A stretch of 64,000 nt of DNA. It comes from Methylophaga thalassica MP (GTDB taxonomy: Bacteria; Pseudomonadota; Gammaproteobacteria; Nitrosococcales; Methylophagaceae). Location: positions 310,001-374,000 of the forward strand of contig NZ_AFIG01000001.1 in NCBI RefSeq assembly GCF_000214595.1, given 5' to 3'. The translations under genes were made by a program, and so were the position numbers. Below are positions 55,201 through 64,000 of this stretch, one piece after another (the first letter of the stretch is position 1; every line of letters starts with the position of its first letter). The notes under the pieces were generated by a model. The model was not told the origin of the DNA, made no database searches, and saw only the letters and a list, made by a program, of their open reading frames with translations.

Positions 55201-55440
55201 TTAGTGAGATGTTTTATCTTTACTATCGCTTTTCTGTGATGACTCATGCGTATCATGGTGCTGAATTGAATCATGTTCACCTTTCTCGATGTCATCCTTG
55301 CCATCTTGCACTGAGTCTTTGAAGTTTTTTATGGCACTGCCTAAATCTCCACCCAAAGAGCGTAATTTTTTTGTACCAAATAATAAAATCACAATGGCTA
55401 AAACAATCAGTAACTGCCAAATGCTAATACCACCTAACAT
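55201..55440 (-). CDS. tatA: Twin-arginine translocase subunit TatA
   Basis: A 79-residue pore-forming subunit: helix [20 protein letters not shown], then [21 protein letters not shown], the amphipathic helix typical of TatA. The His/Asp/Ser-rich tail is unusual in the number of His residues ([14 protein letters not shown]). It follows hinT by about ten bases. Confidence 0.95.
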   Translation of the reverse strand: MLGGISIWQLLIVLAIVILLFGTKKLRSLGGDLGSAIKNFKDSVQDGKDDIEKGEHDSIQHHDTHESSQKSDSKDKTSH

Positions 55441-55449
55441 GGTTATCTC

Positions 55450-55791
55450 CTAGTTAAATCCTGGCATTTTATCGCCGCCAAGGATGTGAATGTGCAGATG
55501 ATCAACTTCCTGACCGCCACCCGGTCCGGTATTGATGATAGTTCTAAAGCCATTATCCAAACCTTGACTCTCTGCAATTTTAGGCAGACTGAGCATCATA
55601 TGAGCAAGAAGTGAGGCGTGTTGCTGATTAGCGTGATCCAGTCTGGCAATATGCTGTTTTGGGATAACTAACAGGTGGACCGACGCTTTTGGGTTGATAT
55701 CTTTAAAGACATAAATCAGCTCATCTTCAAAGATCCGGCTTGAAGGTATTTCACCTGCGATAATTTTGCAGAATATACAATCACTCATCAT
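55450..55791 (-). CDS. hinT: HIT family protein (HinT-like nucleotide hydrolase)
   Basis: A 113-residue member of the histidine-triad family; hydrolyses AMP-phosphoramidate-type substrates in HinT. Signatures are [21 protein letters not shown] at the start and the triad [14 protein letters not shown] near the end. The start at 55791 overlaps the hisE stop by four bases, and the next ATG is one codon later. It couples the his genes to the tat genes here. Confidence 0.93.
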   Translation of the reverse strand: MMSDCIFCKIIAGEIPSSRIFEDELIYVFKDINPKASVHLLVIPKQHIARLDHANQQHASLLAHMMLSLPKIAESQGLDNGFRTIINTGPGGGQEVDHLHIHILGGDKMPGFN

Positions 55792-56105
55792 TTACTCCGG
55801 TTAGCCTTTTCTTCCAGGCCTGAGAGGCCAAAACGTCTTGCAAGTTCGTCTAGCACCGCTTGAGTATCGATATCATTATGTGCCAGTAAAACAAGACTAT
55901 GAAACCATAAGTCGGCAGTTTCATAGATGATTTCATCTTTGTTTCCACCTTTACCCGCGATAACGGTTTCTACCGCTTCCTCACCTAATTTTTTCAGGAT
56001 TTTATCGGTCCCAGCAGCATAGAGACTAGCGACATAAGAACTGTCTGCATCTGCTGTTTTACGTTCAATAAGAACTTCACTCAGTTGTTTGATTATATCG
56101 CTCAT
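55788..56105 (-). CDS. hisE: Phosphoribosyl-ATP pyrophosphatase
   Basis: Second step of histidine synthesis (removes pyrophosphate from PR-ATP). The 105-residue protein has the MazG-like helical fold with [22 protein letters not shown], whose Glu residues bind Mg2+, and the [12 protein letters not shown] motif. It is separate from hisI, unlike the fused enterobacterial HisIE, and starts within the hisI stop (four-base overlap). Confidence 0.96.
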   Translation of the reverse strand: MSDIIKQLSEVLIERKTADADSSYVASLYAAGTDKILKKLGEEAVETVIAGKGGNKDEIIYETADLWFHSLVLLAHNDIDTQAVLDELARRFGLSGLEEKANRSK

Positions 56106-56485
56106 GAATAGATATCTTTGGGATCTTTTAACACAGGCTCAACAGCTTGCCATTGACCCTCTTGAAGCTCATTGAAGAAACAGTGATGGCGGCCTGTATG
56201 ACAGGCTATCCCGCCTTTTTGAATCACTTCAAGCAAGATGGCATCGTTATCACAATCCATTCGTATCGATTTAACGAGTTGTTGATGCCCTGACTGTTCC
56301 CCTTTATGCCATAACTTTTGTCGGGAACGAGACCAGTAAACAGCATGCCCTTTTTCTGCGGTCAGTTGTAAAGCGTCTTTGTTCATCCAGGCTAAAGTAA
56401 GTACTTGCTTGCTTTCAAACTCTTGTGTAATAACAGGAACAAGTCCATCGCTATTCCATTTTACTTGTTCTATCCAAGCTGTCAT
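56102..56485 (-). CDS. hisI: Phosphoribosyl-AMP cyclohydrolase
   Basis: Third step of histidine synthesis. The 127 residues include the zinc and Mg2+ motifs [39 protein letters not shown] and [11 protein letters not shown]. Length is normal for monofunctional HisI. It follows hisF directly (stop and start abut) and overlaps hisE by four bases. Confidence 0.96.
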   Translation of the reverse strand: MTAWIEQVKWNSDGLVPVITQEFESKQVLTLAWMNKDALQLTAEKGHAVYWSRSRQKLWHKGEQSGHQQLVKSIRMDCDNDAILLEVIQKGGIACHTGRHHCFFNELQEGQWQAVEPVLKDPKDIYS

Positions 56486-57259
56486 TTACAGTCTCACCTC
56501 AATACCCTGTGCTGCCATTTGTTGTTTTGCCTCTTCAACAGTGTGTTCACCAAAGTGGAAGATACTTGCTGCTAAGACAGCATCGGCATGGCCAAGTTTT
56601 ATACCATCGGTTAAATCCTGAAGTTTGCCAACACCACCTGACGCAATAACAGGAACGTTCACCGCATCGCTGACTGCTCGCGTCAGTGCCAGGTCAAACC
56701 CTGATTTGGTGCCGTCTTTATCCATACTGGTTAACAGAATTTCTCCAGCACCATAGTCGACCATTTTTTTAGCCCACTCAACAGCATCAATCCCTGTAGG
56801 TTTACGACCACCGTGGGTAAAAATTTCCCATTTATCAGTTTCGTTTTCAGCAGAGACTTTTTTAGCATCGATCGCTACCACAATACATTGTGAGCCGAAT
56901 TTTTCTGCCGCTTCGCGAACAAATTCAGGATTATTAACTGCAGCAGAGTTGATGCCCACTTTATCGGCACCGGCATTCAGCATTCGGCGAATATCTTCAA
57001 CCGTTCTTATTCCTCCACCAACAGTTAATGGAATAAACACCTGACTGGCTACAGCTTCAACAACATGGACCATTGTGTCACGTTCAGCATGTGTGGCTGT
57101 GATATCGAGAAAAGTGATTTCATCAGCGCCTTGTTGGTCGTAACGTTTAGCAACCTCAATTGGATCGCCGGCATCTCTGATATCAACAAACTGGACGCCT
57201 TTTACGACACGTCCACCATCAACATCAAGACAAGGAATAATGCGTTTCGCGAGAGCCAT
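56486..57259 (-). CDS. hisF: Imidazole glycerol phosphate synthase subunit HisF
   Basis: Cyclase subunit that, with HisH, makes imidazole glycerol phosphate. The 257-residue TIM barrel has [17 protein letters not shown] (Asp11) at the N-terminus, [14 protein letters not shown], and [10 protein letters not shown] with the second catalytic Asp near residue 130. Phosphate-binding loops include [11 protein letters not shown]. It follows hisA by eight bases. Confidence 0.97.
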   Translation of the reverse strand: MALAKRIIPCLDVDGGRVVKGVQFVDIRDAGDPIEVAKRYDQQGADEITFLDITATHAERDTMVHVVEAVASQVFIPLTVGGGIRTVEDIRRMLNAGADKVGINSAAVNNPEFVREAAEKFGSQCIVVAIDAKKVSAENETDKWEIFTHGGRKPTGIDAVEWAKKMVDYGAGEILLTSMDKDGTKSGFDLALTRAVSDAVNVPVIASGGVGKLQDLTDGIKLGHADAVLAASIFHFGEHTVEEAKQQMAAQGIEVRL

Positions 57260-57267
57260 GGTTAGCT

Positions 57268-58017
57268 TTAAAACTCCAACGGCGGGTTTAATTTATCAGC
57301 CAGTTCCTGACCTTTTTTCAGGTCGATACTGCCTTCATAAATTGAGCGGCCTAAAATAGCCCCCATCACACCCTCGTCTTCACAAGCGCATAAAGATTCA
57401 ATATCTTCATAGGAGCTGACGCCACCTGATGCGATAACAGGGATTTGAATTGCCCGAGCCAAGTTTCGAGTAGATTCAAGATTAAAGCCCTGCATCATGC
57501 CATCGCGGCTGATATCTGTGTAAATAATGGCTTCAACACCGTCTTGCTCGAATTGCTGGGCAATGTCGACGACATCATGATTGGATAATTTCGACCAGCC
57601 ATCAATGGCGACTTTCCCGTCTTTAGCGTCGAGACCAACGATGATGTGACCTGGAAATTCGGCACACACATCACCCACAAAATGAGGTGCATTAATCGCC
57701 TTGGTTCCCAGAATGACGTAGCGAACACCGGCGTGAAGATATGTTTCTATCGTTTCTTCATCACGAATGCCACCCCCAACTTGTACATCTAGCTCAGGAA
57801 ATGTTTTGCAAACTTCATGGATAACTTCAGCGTTAACCGGATTACCAGCAAAAGCACCGTCTAAATCTACCATATGAAGTCTTTTGGCTCCCGCTTCAAC
57901 CCATTTACGGGCAACGGCAACAGGATCTTCTGAAAACACGGTGTTATCTTCCATTCGCCCCTGACGCAAGCGCACGCAGTGACCTTGTTTGAGATCAATG
58001 GCAGGGATTAACAACAT
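57268..58017 (-). CDS. hisA: ProFAR isomerase HisA
   Basis: Isomerises ProFAR to PRFAR, just before the HisHF step. The 249-residue TIM barrel begins [17 protein letters not shown] with catalytic Asp8. It also carries [17 protein letters not shown], the second catalytic Asp in [14 protein letters not shown], and the phosphate loop [11 protein letters not shown]. It is paired with hisF and hisH on the same strand. Confidence 0.97.
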   Translation of the reverse strand: MLLIPAIDLKQGHCVRLRQGRMEDNTVFSEDPVAVARKWVEAGAKRLHMVDLDGAFAGNPVNAEVIHEVCKTFPELDVQVGGGIRDEETIETYLHAGVRYVILGTKAINAPHFVGDVCAEFPGHIIVGLDAKDGKVAIDGWSKLSNHDVVDIAQQFEQDGVEAIIYTDISRDGMMQGFNLESTRNLARAIQIPVIASGGVSSYEDIESLCACEDEGVMGAILGRSIYEGSIDLKKGQELADKLNPPLEF

Positions 58018-58043
58018 AATCTTACTCCGTTTGTTGATGTTGA

Positions 58044-58688
58044 TTAGGACGGCTGACCGTCCCAGTTTACAAAATTTTCTAATAACTGAAGCCCAGCACG
58101 CTGACTTTTTTCAGGGTGAAATTGAGCAGCAAAGATATTGTCTTTATACAGTGCGGCGGCAAAATCATCAGGATAGGCAGATGTGCCAGCGATAACCTGT
58201 TTGTCTTCAGGAACAGCATAAAAACTGTGTACAAAATAAAAACGGCTGTTTTGCTCTATGCCTTTCCATAACGGGTGTGAGCAGGTTTGATGAACCTGGT
58301 TCCATCCCATGTGTGGGACTTTGAGTTTTTCGCCATCAGCATTTTTGGCAGGCTGAAATAATTTGACTTCGCCAGTGAAAATATCAAGTGTATTGACGCC
58401 ATTATTTTCTTCACTATGAGTCAATAAGGCCTGCATCCCCAAGCATATTCCAAGAAAAGGCTTTTCCTGAGCAGCTTGTTTGATAACGTGTTCCAGTTCC
58501 AGATGTTTTAGTTCTGCCATACAATCACGTATTGCTCCAACACCTGGAAATAAAACATGGCTGGCAGAAAGAATGGTCTGAGGATCTGACGTAACAACAA
58601 CAGAGGCATTATTGGAAACTGCTTCCAGTGCTTTTGAGACAGAGCGTAAATTACCCATGCCGTAGTCAATCACTGCTATGCGATGCAT
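58044..58688 (-). CDS. hisH: Imidazole glycerol phosphate synthase subunit HisH
   Basis: Glutamine amidotransferase subunit that supplies ammonia to HisF. The 214 residues carry the class I triad: Cys82 in FLGICLGMQ, and His/Glu in [11 protein letters not shown]. The oxyanion motif LFPGVGAI is typical. It lies 26 bases upstream of hisA and follows hisB by about 54 bases. Confidence 0.97.
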   Translation of the reverse strand: MHRIAVIDYGMGNLRSVSKALEAVSNNASVVVTSDPQTILSASHVLFPGVGAIRDCMAELKHLELEHVIKQAAQEKPFLGICLGMQALLTHSEENNGVNTLDIFTGEVKLFQPAKNADGEKLKVPHMGWNQVHQTCSHPLWKGIEQNSRFYFVHSFYAVPEDKQVIAGTSAYPDDFAAALYKDNIFAAQFHPEKSQRAGLQLLENFVNWDGQPS

Positions 58689-58742
58689 GTTAAACCTGTT
58701 TATTTACTTAATAATTTATGGCTAATAATTCTTTTAAAAAGA

Positions 58743-59336
58743 TTATAAAGCACCTTTAGTTGAAGGCAATTGTTCTAATGCGCGCTGATCCAGTGAAACA
58801 GCCATTCGTAATGCTCGACCAAATGCCTTGAAAATGGTTTCAGCAATATGATGAGCATTGCGGCCTTTTAGATTATCAATGTGTAGTGTAATGCCGGCGT
58901 GATTTACCAAGCCTTGGAAGAATTCGTAGAACAGGTCAACATCAAACTCGCCAATCTTATCGCGGGTAAATGTGACATCAAACTCGAGTCCAGGACGACC
59001 AGAAAGATCAAGTACAACGCGAGATAATGCTTCATCTAGCGGCACATAGGCATGTCCGTAGCGAACAACCCCTTTTTTATCACCTAATGCTTTTTTTAAG
59101 GCCTGACCGATTGTGATGCCTACATCTTCAACGGTGTGATGAGCATCGATGTGTAAGTCGCCATTTGCTTTAACATTCAGATCAAACAAGCCATGACGGG
59201 CTATTTGATCCATCATGTGATCTAAAAACGGAACACCCGTTTCGGCATTGAATTGACCGCTACCATCCAGATTGATTGAAACTTCGATCTGCGTTTCCAG
59301 TGTGTTTCGCGCAACTGACGCGCTACGAGTGGTCAT
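58743..59336 (-). CDS. hisB: Imidazoleglycerol-phosphate dehydratase
   Basis: Dehydrates imidazole glycerol phosphate. The 197 residues have both Mn2+ motifs, [14 protein letters not shown]...[11 protein letters not shown] and [21 protein letters not shown]. It is the monofunctional form, without the N-terminal phosphatase domain of enterobacterial HisB. As first gene of the his-tat operon its promoter should be in the 98-base gap to the divergent fnr. Confidence 0.97.
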   Translation of the reverse strand: MTTRSASVARNTLETQIEVSINLDGSGQFNAETGVPFLDHMMDQIARHGLFDLNVKANGDLHIDAHHTVEDVGITIGQALKKALGDKKGVVRYGHAYVPLDEALSRVVLDLSGRPGLEFDVTFTRDKIGEFDVDLFYEFFQGLVNHAGITLHIDNLKGRNAHHIAETIFKAFGRALRMAVSLDQRALEQLPSTKGAL

Positions 59337-59434
59337 TTGATTTCCTGAAAATTAGTAATAAAAGGAGATAATAACTGTTTCGAACAAGGGTTTGAAGCGT
59401 TATTATAGTCAACGTTCACTATATAGGATTAGCA

Positions 59435-60184
59435 ATGACCCAGTTAGGCAACGTTACCCCACTATTTCAGGACCTCGCTAAAGTCGAACATGAACATAAT
59501 CTCGCTTGTCAGGAGTGTTCACTTTATCGTTTATGTTTGCCACTTGGTTTACACAATAACGACTTGATTCAATTAGATAAAATCATCAAGCGCAGTCAGA
59601 GTTATTCCCGAGGTCAGCCACTGTTTAGTACCCAGACACCGTTCAATTCTATCTATGTTGTTCGTTCTGGTTCCTTTAAAACAACGGTTTCTGCGGTTGA
59701 CGGTCGCGAGCAAGTAACCGGATTTTATTTTCCCGGTGAGTTTGTGGGTCTGGATGCTATCTATGAACAGGCTTATCGTTCTAACGCAAAAGCATTAGAA
59801 AGCAGTAGTGTGTGTGAATTACCTTTCGATATGTTGCAAGAGTTGGGCACCAATATGCCTCAACTTCAAGTACAGATGATGTCACGTTTGAGTAAAGAAT
59901 TGTCTGGCGATAAAAGTCTGATGTTTTTATTAGGCAAAAAAACGGCTGAAGAAAAACTGGCGACATTTTTATTATCTATTTCGCGTCGTTTCCAGGATCG
60001 TGGCTTTTCTGCACGTGAATTTCAGCTCAGTATGTCACGTGGTGATATCGCTAATCATTTGGGTCTGGCTGTTGAAACCGTCAGTCGGCTTTTTTCGCGC
60101 TTTCAGGATGAAGGCTTGATCGATATTCAAAACAAATCTATTTCTTTGCGTGACACTGAAAAATTAAAAACATTATGTGGGTAA
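59435..60184 (+). CDS. fnr: FNR-type oxygen-sensing transcription regulator
   Basis: Crp/Fnr family regulator of 249 residues with the iron-sulfur ligands of FNR: Cys25, Cys28 and Cys34 in LACQECSLYRLCLPLG, and Cys127 in SSVCELPFD. The cAMP-like domain follows. The helix-turn-helix MSRGDIANHLGLAVETVSRLFSRFQDEGLI contains the E-SR residues that read TTGAT. It should be active without oxygen. An FNR box lies directly downstream, before ompW. Confidence 0.95.
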   Translation: MTQLGNVTPLFQDLAKVEHEHNLACQECSLYRLCLPLGLHNNDLIQLDKIIKRSQSYSRGQPLFSTQTPFNSIYVVRSGSFKTTVSAVDGREQVTGFYFPGEFVGLDAIYEQAYRSNAKALESSSVCELPFDMLQELGTNMPQLQVQMMSRLSKELSGDKSLMFLLGKKTAEEKLATFLLSISRRFQDRGFSAREFQLSMSRGDIANHLGLAVETVSRLFSRFQDEGLIDIQNKSISLRDTEKLKTLCG

Positions 60185-60215
60185 TTCCGGTAAAAATTCG
60201 TAAGCGCTCGCTTTA

Positions 60216-60256
60216 TTGATCCAGGTCAATGCATTAACCCCACACCTCCGTAAAAT
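60216..60256 (+). promoter_or_regulatory. FNR-dependent class II promoter of ompW
   Basis: The FNR site TTGATCCAGGTCAA is at 60216-60229, and a TAAAAT minus-10 box is at 60251-60256. A start near 60263 would put the FNR centre at about minus 41, the class II activation position. fnr itself is encoded immediately upstream. No good minus-35 is needed in such promoters. Confidence 0.75.
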
Positions 60257-60300
60257 TCAAACCATGTCTTACAGAACATAGTTTGTCCGAGGAGGAAAAA

Positions 60301-60978
60301 ATGAAAACAACAACACTTGCTGCAGCACTACTCACTACTTTAGGCTTGTCTACGCTTGCCGCTCCTGCCATGGCTTATGAAGCAGGTGACTGGTTAGTTC
60401 GTGGTCGTATTATCAACGTTAATCCTAATGATGACAGTGGAACACTTACATTAAATGGTGTTGACCAAGGCACAAAAGGCGTTAGTGTTAACTCTGATAC
60501 GGTTCCAGAGCTTGATATCACTTACATGCTCCATAAAAACTGGGGTGTAGAATTAATCCTAGGTTATTCAAATCACACTGTTAAAGGTGAGAAATCTTGG
60601 TCAGCTCTAGGTGATGTTATTGATACTAAAGTATTGCCACCTACTTTAACGCTGCAATACCACTTTATGCCGGACTCAAATATCAGACCTTATGTCGGTG
60701 CAGGTATCAATTACACTTATTTCTTTGATGAAGAGGTAAAAGGTCCTGTTCTTGATGTACCCGGTGCTAAAGTAAAGCTGGATAGCTCATGGGGCTTAGC
60801 TGCACAAGCTGGTGTTGATGTGGCTCTAAATGATGATTGGTTTGTAAACTTTGATGTGAAATATATTGATATCGATACTACCGCACATTTCAAAAATACT
60901 GGAGCCGCGGCTTCAGCAAAAATTGACGCTGATATCGACCCGTTTGTTTGGGGTATTGGTATCGGACGCCGCTTCTAA
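60301..60978 (+). CDS. ompW: OmpW family outer membrane protein
   Basis: An eight-stranded outer membrane barrel of 225 residues. A signal peptide (LAAALLTTLGLSTLAAPAMA) precedes YEAGDWLVRGRIINVNPNDDSG, the OmpW start, and the barrel ends with WGIGIGRRF, a C-terminal Phe. OmpW forms a hydrophobic channel, controlled by FNR in E. coli. A strong GAGGAGG ribosome site precedes the ATG at 60301. A hairpin terminator follows. Confidence 0.95.
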   Translation: MKTTTLAAALLTTLGLSTLAAPAMAYEAGDWLVRGRIINVNPNDDSGTLTLNGVDQGTKGVSVNSDTVPELDITYMLHKNWGVELILGYSNHTVKGEKSWSALGDVIDTKVLPPTLTLQYHFMPDSNIRPYVGAGINYTYFFDEEVKGPVLDVPGAKVKLDSSWGLAAQAGVDVALNDDWFVNFDVKYIDIDTTAHFKNTGAAASAKIDADIDPFVWGIGIGRRF

Positions 60979-61002
60979 GAAATTAATGTCCTCGTAGTGC
61001 TT

Positions 61003-61027
61003 GGCCCTCTTCGGAGGGCCTTTTTTT
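61003..61027 (+). terminator. Intrinsic terminator of ompW
   Basis: GGCCCTC-TTCG-GAGGGCC stem with a stable tetraloop followed by seven T. It is 24 bases after the ompW stop and its T-run reaches the stop codon of the convergent murJ. Confidence 0.95.
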
Positions 61028-62567
61028 ATCTATTGATTGGTCTAACTAAGCTTCTTAGATTGATACGTAAGATAAGTAGTAAGACAAAATAAATCACAGC
61101 TGCCCCCACGATTAATCCAGATAAATGACTGGCTCTCTGTAAGGCATCCCACATTTCCCAGTTTTTATATACCGGATTCAAGGCGAATAAAAACAGCAGT
61201 AAACCTGAATTAGCGATAATTAATTTCAATGAAAATCGTGCCCAGCCAGGGTTTGGTGAATAAACACCGCGCTTTCTTAAACCTTGATAAAGCAGGCCAG
61301 CGTTAAGTATGGCTGATAATGATGTCGCTAAAGCCAAGCCCACGTGCTCAAGATAGATCATCAGGATTATATTCAGCCCCATATTACTGATCATGGCAAT
61401 GATGCCTATCTTGACAGGGGTTTTTGTGTCTTGTCTGGCGTAATAACCTGGTGCCAGGACTTTGATGAATATAAAAGGTAATAGCCCTAGGCCATAGGCC
61501 ATTAAACTCAAAGAAGCTTTATGAGAATCGACGGTTGTAAATTCTCCATATTGAAATAATGTCATTAACAAAGGTTCAGCTAAATAAATCAGCCCTATTG
61601 CAGCCGGTGTTCCAATAAAAAACACCCAGCGTAACGCCCAGTCGATAGTGTCTGAGAATTCTTCTGTGGTCTTGGCTGCATGTTTCCTGGATAGGCTCGG
61701 TAAAATAACAGTAGATAAAGCGATTCCAAAAACGCCCAATGGAAACTCAACAAGTCGGTCTGAATAATACAACCAGGAAATACTGCCAGTAACTAAAAAT
61801 GATGCAAGTAAGGTATCCAGTAGAAGATTTATCTGCGCAACGGAAACACCAAACATAGCCGGGATCATCAAGCGGATAATTTTCCTGACACCCTCACTTT
61901 TCCACCCCCATTTTGGCCTGGGCAATAAGCCGAGTTTTATTAAAAAGGGTAGCTGAAATAAAAACTGTACAACCCCACCTATAAAAATACCCCAGGCGAG
62001 ACCTGTGACCGGTTCCTCTAATTTAGGTGATAACCATATCGCTGCTGCAATTAGCGATATATTAAGAAATACGGGGGTAAATGCAGGAATAGCAAACTTA
62101 CCAAAACTATTGAGAATTGAACCGGCAAGCGCCGTTAATGAGATAAAAAAGATATACGGAAAGGTGATGGTAAGAAGATTAGCTGCCAGGTCGGCTTTGA
62201 TTGGGTCTTCTACAAAGCCGGGGGCGAAAATCATGATAATCACAGGTGCGGCAATCATCCCCACAGCCGTTATCATGGTTAGAATAACGGCTAAAGTGCC
62301 GCTGGTTTGTGCAATCAATTGCCGTAAGGGCTTATCACCATGTTCTTTAAATTCTGCAAGAACGGGAATAAAAGCTTGTGAAAATGCACCTTCAGCAAAA
62401 AGTCGTCTTAAAAAGTTGGGGATCTTAAAAGCAACAAAGAAAACATCGGCGCCCAAGCCCGCACCGAACATTCTGGCAATGACAATATCTCTTACAAAGC
62501 CTAGTATCCGGGATAAAAAAGTCATCACACTGACAACTGCGGTAGACTTGAAGAGTTTTTCGCTCAT
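61026..62567 (-). CDS. murJ: Lipid II flippase MurJ
   Basis: Inner membrane MOP-fold protein of 513 residues with about 14 hydrophobic segments. It flips lipid II for peptidoglycan synthesis. Conserved motifs at the N-terminus are VVSVMTFLSRILGFVRDIVIARMFGAG and FVAFKIPNFLRRLFAEGAFSQAF, including the charged residues of the central cavity. It diverges from the SCO-like gene with only 48 bases between, so the promoters overlap. Confidence 0.96.
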   Translation of the reverse strand: MSEKLFKSTAVVSVMTFLSRILGFVRDIVIARMFGAGLGADVFFVAFKIPNFLRRLFAEGAFSQAFIPVLAEFKEHGDKPLRQLIAQTSGTLAVILTMITAVGMIAAPVIIMIFAPGFVEDPIKADLAANLLTITFPYIFFISLTALAGSILNSFGKFAIPAFTPVFLNISLIAAAIWLSPKLEEPVTGLAWGIFIGGVVQFLFQLPFLIKLGLLPRPKWGWKSEGVRKIIRLMIPAMFGVSVAQINLLLDTLLASFLVTGSISWLYYSDRLVEFPLGVFGIALSTVILPSLSRKHAAKTTEEFSDTIDWALRWVFFIGTPAAIGLIYLAEPLLMTLFQYGEFTTVDSHKASLSLMAYGLGLLPFIFIKVLAPGYYARQDTKTPVKIGIIAMISNMGLNIILMIYLEHVGLALATSLSAILNAGLLYQGLRKRGVYSPNPGWARFSLKLIIANSGLLLFLFALNPVYKNWEMWDALQRASHLSGLIVGAAVIYFVLLLILRINLRSLVRPINR

Positions 62568-62615
62568 GTTTTACTCACAACAGGGTTATATCTCGGCTGT
62601 ACAAGGTTAAAAAAG

Positions 62616-63245
62616 ATGTTTAAGCCAATTAAAAGTGTTAATTCTAAGGCTTTTTTAGCGTTATATCTTGTTATTACACTGATTATTTTAGTGTTGTGGC
62701 TAAGCAGAATGGAGTTTACGCAACCAGACAGGCGTGATATTCCTGACAATCTGAGAAAATTTCTTATCTCCCCTCCACAACTGATACCTCAGTTTGTATT
62801 GCAAGGCCATGAAAAACAGGTATTAACGAATGTCTCCCTCGACGGCAAATGGAGCTTTGTCTACTTTACACACCTATATTGTGAGCCAGAGTGTACTGTT
62901 GTCGTAAAAGTGATGCAGCATTTGCAACGTTTATTTGCTGGTTCCTCAATACAGTTTTTAATTATTAACTTTGGCGATAATACCGACACTGCTTCCCTTT
63001 CCTTTCCTGACTTAAAAACCTTTGGCGGTTCATCGGAAGTTATCGAATCTATCACTAAAAGTGTCGACTTTTTATATTTAGAGCCTGAGGAATATGAACA
63101 CAGCTTGAAAGTTGAACAACAGCATTATATTTATCTGATTGATCCTCAAGGGCGTGCTTATGCTGTATTCAAACCGCCTTTTACTTCCTTAGCTATTCAA
63201 AAAATATTTTTTCAGATACGCGACTTTTATGCTCGTAGTGAGTAA
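62616..63245 (+). CDS. SCO1/SenC family copper-binding protein
   Basis: A 209-residue membrane-anchored thioredoxin-fold protein with an N-terminal membrane helix at about residues 13-30. The SCO copper site can be read as Cys89 and Cys93 in LYCEPECTVV (CxxxC) with His170 in EQQHYIYLIDPQGR. Members deliver copper to the CuA centre of cytochrome c oxidase or act as thiol oxidoreductases. No oxidase genes are nearby. Its 3' end overlaps the oxyR stop by 19 bases on the opposite strand. Confidence 0.88.
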   Translation: MFKPIKSVNSKAFLALYLVITLIILVLWLSRMEFTQPDRRDIPDNLRKFLISPPQLIPQFVLQGHEKQVLTNVSLDGKWSFVYFTHLYCEPECTVVVKVMQHLQRLFAGSSIQFLIINFGDNTDTASLSFPDLKTFGGSSEVIESITKSVDFLYLEPEEYEHSLKVEQQHYIYLIDPQGRAYAVFKPPFTSLAIQKIFFQIRDFYARSE

Positions 63246-64000
63246 TTAGTATCTGCTAAAGCATCAGAAAATGTTTTTGCCAGCTGCTCTAAGGTCGCTG
63301 TTCTTCTGAAGCTTGGTCGCCATACTAACCCTATCTCACGCATAGCTTGTTCTTTATCAGCAGCTAAAGGAACAAGACGAATGTCTGAATGTATAACCAT
63401 ATCTGAATTTATCGCCATGTCTGGTATAAGTGTGATCCCTAATCCACTGGCCACCATTTCAATCAGTGTATATAAGCTTGTTGCCTGAACGCTTTTACGT
63501 TGAGCTGATGCGGGTAATTGGCAAGCACTCAATGCGTGCTCTCGCAAACAGTGTCCTTCTGCTAATAGTAATAATTCATTAATAGGTAATTCATCAGCGC
63601 TCAACTTATCCTTATCGGCTAAGGGATGATTTTGTGGTAATGCTATCCAGAAGGGTTCTTTTGCAAACTCTCGATGTGTTAATCCGCGAGTATTGTATGG
63701 AAATGCCAATACAGCGACATCGATACTACCTGTTTCCAATTGATCTAACAGACGTTCTGACTGGTCTTCTATTAATACTATCTCAAGATCTGGCAATTGT
63801 TTTCTGACAGTGGGTAAGACTTTTGGCAATAAAAAAGGACTTATTGTCGGAATGATGCCAATTTGAATTCGACCAGATAATGGGTTCTTCTCCGATAAAG
63901 CAAGGTCAACAAGGTCTTCAGTCAATGATAGTATCTGTTGTGCTCTGCTGGCGATTTCTTCTCCGATCGGGGTCGGTAGTACTTTTCGGTTTGTCCTCTC
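63227..64000 (-). CDS. oxyR: Hydrogen peroxide regulator OxyR (5' end outside window)
   Basis: LysR-type regulator lacking its N-terminal helix-turn-helix, which lies beyond the right edge; the visible part covers the last residues of the wing (LPTPIGEEIASRAQQILS) and the whole sensor domain. The OxyR-specific redox motif GHCLREHALSAC is present, with Cys codons at 63548-63550 and 63521-63523, spaced as the C199-x8-C208 pair of E. coli. It should activate peroxide-defence genes. It is convergent with the SCO-like gene. Confidence 0.93.
   Translation of the reverse strand, partial: ERTNRKVLPTPIGEEIASRAQQILSLTEDLVDLALSEKNPLSGRIQIGIIPTISPFLLPKVLPTVRKQLPDLEIVLIEDQSERLLDQLETGSIDVAVLAFPYNTRGLTHREFAKEPFWIALPQNHPLADKDKLSADELPINELLLLAEGHCLREHALSACQLPASAQRKSVQATSLYTLIEMVASGLGITLIPDMAINSDMVIHSDIRLVPLAADKEQAMREIGLVWRPSFRRTATLEQLAKTFSDALADTNYSLRA

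Noticed and set aside
62005-62610. 201-codon open frame on the plus strand opposite murJ
   Set aside because: It lies antisense to a strongly conserved murJ and has no homologous motif or ribosome site.

Overview
The window is a stretch of chromosome from a methylotrophic gammaproteobacterium. The gene order is typical of that class: topA-smg-dprA-lysM facing def-fmt-rsmB, then yqgE-ruvX-pyrR-pyrB-pyrC', the his-tatABC block, murJ and oxyR. A complete formyltransferase/hydrolase set (fhcB, fhcA, fhcD, fhcC) is the marker of tetrahydromethanopterin-linked formaldehyde oxidation. The content would fit a Methylophaga-like bacterium; this is inferred from gene content and order, not from a search. 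I see no CRISPR array, insertion sequence, prophage or rRNA operon.

Layout. 1-5 kb (minus): 3'-truncated topA, smg, dprA and a LysM protein. 5.4-18.2 kb (plus): a dense, largely overlapping run of def, fmt, rsmB, a DUF4390 gene, an NtrY-type kinase, an NtrX-type regulator, trkA, yqgE, ruvX, pyrR, pyrB, an inactive pyrC homologue, a small lipoprotein and a HAD phosphatase. 18.2-24.4 kb is more accessory: a Sel1-repeat protein, a divergent autotransporter-like outer membrane protein, and a three-gene cassette of a gluconate-dehydrogenase-type small subunit, a GMC flavoenzyme with a cysteine cluster, and a histidine-rich polytopic membrane protein. tRNA-Asp follows. 24.6-33.3 kb: ycaO, a membrane-anchored cupredoxin, a DEAD-box helicase and an RND efflux pair.

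33.3-43.1 kb: a GNAT acetyltransferase, an iron-uptake cassette (TonB receptor, FecR, FecI) with a Fur-box-like palindrome in front of fecI, then small stress and envelope genes (VOC protein, MgtC, lipocalin, MAPEG protein, alpha/beta hydrolase, DM13 protein, DUF4124 protein) and fbp. 43.2-47.9 kb: the fhc operon. 48-52.6 kb: SPOR protein, argS and priA. The priA-folA gap holds three perfect DnaA boxes, a fourth near match and tandem GATCTTATA repeats, so it is a candidate replication origin or DnaA-titration site. 53.4-59.3 kb: a TIGR02647-type protein, a pentapeptide protein, and the operon hisB-hisH-hisA-hisF-hisI-hisE-hinT-tatA-tatB-tatC. 59.4-64 kb: fnr, ompW (with an FNR box placed as in a class II promoter), murJ, a SCO-like protein and a 5'-truncated oxyR.

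How the genes work together. The fhc genes release formate from the C1 carrier and fbp serves sugar-phosphate regeneration, so they form a small carbon-metabolism block. fnr and ompW link oxygen sensing to the outer membrane, oxyR handles peroxide, and fecI-fecR-receptor controls siderophore uptake. The least explained parts are the GMC cassette, the DnaA-box cluster, the NtrX-like regulator that has lost the sigma54-contact loop, and the anchored cupredoxin.
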